This document shows, piece by piece, positions 60,513-64,000 of a DNA stretch of 64,000 nt (within the stretch, counting starts at the first letter, position 1; each line of letters opens with the position of its first letter). The notes under the pieces were generated by a model, which worked only from the letters and a program-made list of their open reading frames with translations, did no database searches and had not been told where the DNA came from. The DNA is from Anaerofilum hominis (GTDB taxonomy: Bacteria > Bacillota > Clostridia > Oscillospirales > Ruminococcaceae). The stretch is taken from positions 248,001 through 312,000 of the forward strand of contig NZ_JACONZ010000002.1 in assembly GCF_014287275.1 (NCBI RefSeq), in the 5' to 3' direction. The translations under genes and the position numbers were made by a program.

Positions 60513-61574
60513 TCAGCCGATAGAGGACATGATGCCCATCAGCGGCAGCATCACCGACAGCAGGATAAAGCCCACCAGCACCGAAAAGACGGCCACCAGC
60601 GTGGGCTCTACCAGCGAGACCAGACGGGTCACCTCGGCGTCCACCTCGTCCTGATAGCGGTCGGCCAGCTTTTTCATCACCGCGTCGGCGCTGCCGGTCT
60701 TAAAGCCGACCGTCACCATCCGCGCGTAGACGCCGCTGAACAGCTCGGACCCCACCAGGGCGTCGCCGAAATTCAGGCCGTCCTCTTCGATCAGCTTCTG
60801 GCAGCGGACGATCTTCTGCTGCACCTGGGGATTGTCCACCAGACGGCCCACCATGGCCAGGCTCTTGTCGGTGTCCAGCCCGCTTGCCAGCATCAGCGAC
60901 ATGCCGCTGGCAAAACGGGCGCTGCCGATCTTGGCCGCCAGCTTGCGGCTGCCAAAGACCCGGGCGCCGAAATGCTTTGCCTTAAAGGCGCGGCCGGCCG
61001 CGGTTTTGGAGCACCACAGGCAGAAAGCAGCCACAGCGGCGGCGATCACCACCAGCACCACGGAATAGCGGGACAGCGCCTGCCCCACGTGCAGGATGGA
61101 GAGGGAGATGCCGCTCATCTCGGCGCCCAGCTGAAGAAAGACCTCGTTGAACACTGGCAGCACCTTGACCAGCAGCACGCCCAGCACCACCACCATCATC
61201 ACGATCATGACCAGCGGGTAGCGCACCGCGCTGCGCACGGCCTCGTGCAGGGCTTCTTCCCGTTCATAATAGGCGGCCAGGGCGTCCATGACCTCGTCCA
61301 GCCGGCCCGTCTCCTCGCCGATCGCCGCCATGTCCAGCAGATAGCGGGGAAACGCCCCGCTGGCAGCCAGCCCGGCGGTCAAAGGCTCGCCCAGCTCGCA
61401 GTGGTCCAGCGCCGTCTGCAGGATGGCGCGCCCCTCCGCATTTTCGGTGTCCTCCACCATGATGCCCAGCCCCTCGGTCACCGAGATGCCGGAGCGCAGA
61501 AGCATGGCGATCTGGGCGCAGAAGACCGACAGCTCGCCGTCGGTGAGCCGCTTTGTCTTTGGTGTTGCCGCCAT
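60513..61574 (-). CDS. pilC: PilC/GspF-type inner-membrane platform protein
   Basis: A 353-residue T2SF-family protein with two repeated domains. Hallmarks are LRSGISVTEGLGIMVEDTENAEGRAILQTALDHCELGEPLTAGL and MLASGLDTDKSLAMVGRLVDNPQVQQKIVRCQKLIEEDGLNFGDAL, with LPVFNEVFLQLGAEMSG between them. Three membrane helices are at about 115-140, 165-190 and 320-345. It anchors the pilus and couples it to the motor ATPase. AGGAGGAGG precedes the ATG. pilB and a prepilin peptidase are not in the window. Confidence 0.93.
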   Translation of the reverse strand: MAATPKTKRLTDGELSVFCAQIAMLLRSGISVTEGLGIMVEDTENAEGRAILQTALDHCELGEPLTAGLAASGAFPRYLLDMAAIGEETGRLDEVMDALAAYYEREEALHEAVRSAVRYPLVMIVMMVVVLGVLLVKVLPVFNEVFLQLGAEMSGISLSILHVGQALSRYSVVLVVIAAAVAAFCLWCSKTAAGRAFKAKHFGARVFGSRKLAAKIGSARFASGMSLMLASGLDTDKSLAMVGRLVDNPQVQQKIVRCQKLIEEDGLNFGDALVGSELFSGVYARMVTVGFKTGSADAVMKKLADRYQDEVDAEVTRLVSLVEPTLVAVFSVLVGFILLSVMLPLMGIMSSIG

Positions 61575-61752
61575 CGTATCCTCCTCCTGTCCACAGGTTT
61601 GCTTGAAAAGATCAAAAGTTTACAGCTTGTCGCGAATGATCGCAGAGAACCGCAGAAAAGGGAACGGCCGCGCCGCCGGGGCTGCGCGCAGCCCGGTTTT
61701 CGGCACTCTGCTGCCGCGGGGGCCATGATCGCCCGGCGGCGGTCCAGCCGCT

Positions 61753-62760
61753 TCAGTACACCAGCAGCACGTTGTAGTTGCTGTCGGCTGCGATGAAATC
61801 CATGATCCACTGTTCCTGATTGCCGTTGTCCGCAAAGGTGGGGTCCATCCGCTTCCACTCGTGGCCGTCAAAGCGGATGATGCCGTTGATCCACCCCACG
61901 TCGTCCACGTAGACGCTGACCCAGGCGTGGTAGATATCCCCGGCCCAGCCGATGTCCAGGCGGGTCGGGATGCGCTGGGTGCGCAGCATCGTGGCCATCA
62001 CGGCCGCGTAGTCAAAGCAGATGCCGCCGCCGCTGGCCAGCGTTTCGTCCACATCGGGCAGAAAATTCTGCACCGACCCGCGGGAGGCGACCGCCGCCTT
62101 GTCGTAGTCATAGTCCACATGCTCCATCACGTAGTTGTACACCCGGTCCACCACTTCAAGGTCGGTCTCGGCCCCCTGGGCCAGTTCGGCCGCAGTGGCC
62201 ACCGCCCCGGTGTCCGCATCGTAGCGCACGAACTGATTGGGCCGCAGAAAGGTGGTGAACTCGTCTTTCACCGGCGCGCTGACGGTGACGCCGTAAAGCG
62301 GATAATACTCGTTGCCGCCGGCGCTCTCGTAGACGTTGATCTGATAGCTGCCCGCCCCGGCCGACAGCGGGAACACCTCCCAGCCGCCGTTCAGGGCAAA
62401 CTTGTACTGCACGCCGTCCGGGCCGTCCACCAGCATGCGCACCTTGGGGCTGGCGCCTGCATAGTTGGCCATAAAGTAACCGTCCGCCAGGTTGGAGCAA
62501 TCGATGGTCACCGAGGCGTTGCCGTAGGCCTCGGTCCCGAGGGCGGAGGGTTCCAGCACCTGGGGGGTGCTGTCCCGCACGGGGGTGGGCTCCGGCGTCG
62601 GGGCAGGGGTGGCGGTGGCCGCCGGGGGCTGGGCCGGGCTCGCCGCGCCCGGCACCGGCGAAGAGGACACCGGCACGGGGTCCCCGCCGCAGCCGTACAG
62701 CGCCGAGGCGAGTAAAAGAGAGAGCAGCAGCGCCAGCGCGCGCCGCAGTGTTTCCCGCAC
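61753..62760 (-). CDS. Transglutaminase-like lipoprotein
   Basis: A 335-residue exported protein. It starts at GTG after AAGGAGG (8 bases). The signal peptide ends in LYGC at about residues 19-22, making it a lipoprotein. A Pro/Thr/Ala-rich linker (about 25-65) precedes a beta domain. The transglutaminase-like core follows, with GGGICFDYAAVMATML (Cys), DIYHAWVSVYVDDVGW (His) and RMDPTFAD (Asp), a complete Cys-His-Asp triad. Such domains are proteases, amidases or cross-linkers of peptidoglycan and surface proteins. It is the first gene of the cluster ahead of pilC, so it may modify or anchor pilus or wall components. Confidence 0.85.
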   Translation of the reverse strand: MRETLRRALALLLSLLLASALYGCGGDPVPVSSSPVPGAASPAQPPAATATPAPTPEPTPVRDSTPQVLEPSALGTEAYGNASVTIDCSNLADGYFMANYAGASPKVRMLVDGPDGVQYKFALNGGWEVFPLSAGAGSYQINVYESAGGNEYYPLYGVTVSAPVKDEFTTFLRPNQFVRYDADTGAVATAAELAQGAETDLEVVDRVYNYVMEHVDYDYDKAAVASRGSVQNFLPDVDETLASGGGICFDYAAVMATMLRTQRIPTRLDIGWAGDIYHAWVSVYVDDVGWINGIIRFDGHEWKRMDPTFADNGNQEQWIMDFIAADSNYNVLLVY

Positions 62761-62814
62761 GGACGCCACCTCCTTGCCGCGGGCCGAAAATTTTTGCAAC
62801 ATCGTGTCTGCGCA

Positions 62815-62851
62815 GCCCTTATCCGGCCTGGCCGGCCCGCCGGATAAGGGC
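62815..62851. repeat. 13-bp inverted repeat in the leader of the pilus cluster
   Basis: GCCCTTATCCGGC (62815-62827) pairs with GCCGGATAAGGGC (62839-62851). No T-run follows on the minus strand. It lies between promoter and start codon. Confidence 0.65.
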
Positions 62852-62952
62852 GGACCGGCCGGCGTAAAGCGCCGGGCAAAGGGCGGGGCCGCCCCGGCAG
62901 GCGCGCCCCAAGGGCCCGCCCGCGGCGGCGATCTACTTTTTAGTCTACATCA

Positions 62953-62981
62953 ATTTTAAAAAATGGCAACAAAAAAATCAA
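62953..62981 (-). promoter_or_regulatory. Promoter of the transglutaminase-pilus cluster
   Basis: On the minus strand TTGATT (62976-62981) and TAAAAT (62953-62958) are 17 bases apart. A TTGACA lies further upstream at about 62997 without a fitting -10. Confidence 0.7.
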
Positions 62982-63112
62982 ACCGTTTATCGATCTGTCA
63001 AAGAAAACCTGGACTTTATCTTCACGGACAATGCTGTTCTGGCCGCGGGAGACAGACCACCTGTGTTCCCCCCTGGGCGGTCGCCCGCGCCCGGTGCCGG
63101 CTTTGAAGCCGT

Positions 63113-63841
63113 TCAGCCCCCGGAAGAGCTGGAGGAAGAGGACGAGCCGTCGCCGTCCTCCGGCTCGAGCGGGTCGGCCCGCAGCAGCTTGCCGCGCACA
63201 CAGACCCGCTCGGTGTCCCCCTCCATCTGGCAGCTGGAAAGGGTGATGGCGCTGTAGTTGGTGCAGTACATCATGCTCCAGTCGTCTACCGGCACGGTCA
63301 CCGTCTCCATATACTGATAGGTGAACAGGTAGCCGTTGTATTCCAGATACAGCAGGTCGCCCTCCTGAAATTTATCGATGTTATAGAATTCGGCCCCATA
63401 GACGCCCCGGTGCCCGGCAATACAGACGTTGGGGTTGCCGTAGCTGGGCAAAGCGCTGTAGTTGTACAGCCCCACGCCGTATTTGAGCACCCCCTCGGTG
63501 GTGCCGCTCAGCACCTCGCCCTCATAGGCCAGCCGGGGCACCCGCAGCACCAGCTGCCCGTTTTTGTACGCCTTGCGCTCGTTGGTGAGAAAAAAGCTGT
63601 CGGTGGGATAGGTGTAGCGATTGTAGTTGTCCTCCACAAAACCGCTGTCTGCGGTCAGCGAAAGATCCTCCACCGTGGGCAGCGACATGTCCAGGTTCTC
63701 CCGGTAGGTCCACTCGCGGTACCATTTGGGCACCCAGTTGACCCCGACGTAATACAGCAGCAGCGCCGCGCCCGCCAGGATCAGCACAAGCGACAGCAGC
63801 CCGCGCGGGGTAAGGCGGTGTTTTTTTTGAGGATGTTCCAT
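63113..63841 (-). CDS. Class D-like sortase
   Basis: A 242-residue membrane-anchored transpeptidase. The N-terminal helix is about 14-36. The catalytic triad is visible as VCIAGHRGVYG (His), ITLSSCQMEG (Cys, in LSSC) and ERVCVRGKL (Arg). The C-terminus carries a Ser-rich tail after PEDGDG. Sortases attach LPxTG-type proteins to the wall or build pili. No substrate with a sorting signal is seen in the window. It has its own promoter and stands before the transglutaminase-like gene on the same strand. Confidence 0.92.
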   Translation of the reverse strand: MEHPQKKHRLTPRGLLSLVLILAGAALLLYYVGVNWVPKWYREWTYRENLDMSLPTVEDLSLTADSGFVEDNYNRYTYPTDSFFLTNERKAYKNGQLVLRVPRLAYEGEVLSGTTEGVLKYGVGLYNYSALPSYGNPNVCIAGHRGVYGAEFYNIDKFQEGDLLYLEYNGYLFTYQYMETVTVPVDDWSMMYCTNYSAITLSSCQMEGDTERVCVRGKLLRADPLEPEDGDGSSSSSSSSGG

Positions 63842-63889
63842 GCCCTGTCTCTCTGCCTCTTTCTGTTTAAAATTTCTCTGTCTTTGAAG

Positions 63890-63901
63890 TTCAAATTTGA
63901 A
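63890..63901. promoter_or_regulatory. Palindrome TTCAAATTTGAA downstream of the sortase promoter
   Basis: A perfect 12-bp palindrome ends 4 bases before the -10 of the sortase promoter, in the position of a repressor site. Confidence 0.4.
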
Positions 63902-63904
63902 AAG

Positions 63905-63933
63905 TCATAAAATATCGGGTTGAATTTTGCAAA
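63905..63933 (-). promoter_or_regulatory. Promoter of the sortase gene
   Basis: On the minus strand TTGCAA (63928-63933) and TATGAC (63905-63910) are 17 bases apart. Confidence 0.65.
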
Positions 63934-64000
63934 ACAACAAAAAAGTGATGGAAAAGCAATTAGAATCAGGTAAAATGCACAAAAGAATAATTTTATTTTC

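Larger units (their letters stand above)
62761..63112 (-). other. Intergenic region between sortase and transglutaminase-like genes
   Basis: These 352 bases hold the cluster promoter and a leader hairpin (listed separately). No gene is supported. Confidence 0.5.

Overview
The window looks like a chromosomal segment of a high-GC, anaerobic, Gram-positive gut-type Clostridia, most likely Oscillospirales-like. This placement is inferred from family content: FtsEX next to an M23 hydrolase, a type III glutamine synthetase, MgtE, DUF4830, DUF4860 and DUF2304 proteins, a class D-like sortase and a PilT/PilC pilus cluster. Frequent TTG and GTG starts with strong AGGAGG sites and sigma-A promoters with 17-base spacers agree with it. 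No rRNA, tRNA, CRISPR array, transposase, integrase or phage gene was seen.

Layout. 1-5350: the end of a KdpD-type sensor without a kinase domain, a QueD/PTPS-like enzyme, a two-gene osmoprotectant-type ABC importer and a small membrane protein. 5632-11547: a phosphoribosyltransferase, glycogen branching enzyme, a DUF4830 protein, an RsuA-type pseudouridine synthase and a PucR/CdaR-type regulator. 11690-18003: a cell-envelope block (ftsE, ftsX, coiled-coil M23 hydrolase, S41 protease, G5/3D-domain wall protein) in which FtsEX probably gates the M23 enzyme. 18161-26274: an oligopeptide-binding lipoprotein, glutamine synthetase III, and an overlapping murD, GNAT, PLP-lyase operon.

27459-35251 is one surface-polysaccharide operon on the minus strand. 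FnlA, FnlB and FnlC make UDP-L-FucNAc. A WbuB-like GT4, a DPM-like GT2, a DUF2304 protein and an MBOAT acyltransferase then probably use it. 35838-46718 holds mixed housekeeping genes: a CNNM/CorC-like protein, pepT, a TIGR00266 protein, a Crp/Fnr regulator divergent from a small membrane protein, an HD hydrolase, a stand-alone FakA C-terminal-like domain, a metallophosphoesterase, a less GC-rich DUF3788/VOC pair and a MATE transporter. 46719-48071 is a gene-free interval with two blocks of degenerate tandem repeats. mgtE follows. Its leader holds a strong promoter, a 29-codon ORF with an excellent ribosome site and an intrinsic terminator, which looks like a transcription attenuator.

49925-57056 is the most unusual part: a five-gene minus-strand operon behind its own promoter, with a base composition that looks less GC-rich than its surroundings. 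It encodes a zinc-ribbon/PH-like membrane protein, a small helical protein, an HExxH protein with a repetitive tail, a VirD4/HerA-like ATPase without membrane anchors or conjugation partners, and a 1000-residue zinc-ribbon, single-membrane-span, beta-propeller-like protein. I know no named system with this composition. 57306-63841 ends the window with a type IV pilus cluster (PilT, four pilin-like or accessory proteins, PilC), a transglutaminase-like lipoprotein and a sortase.
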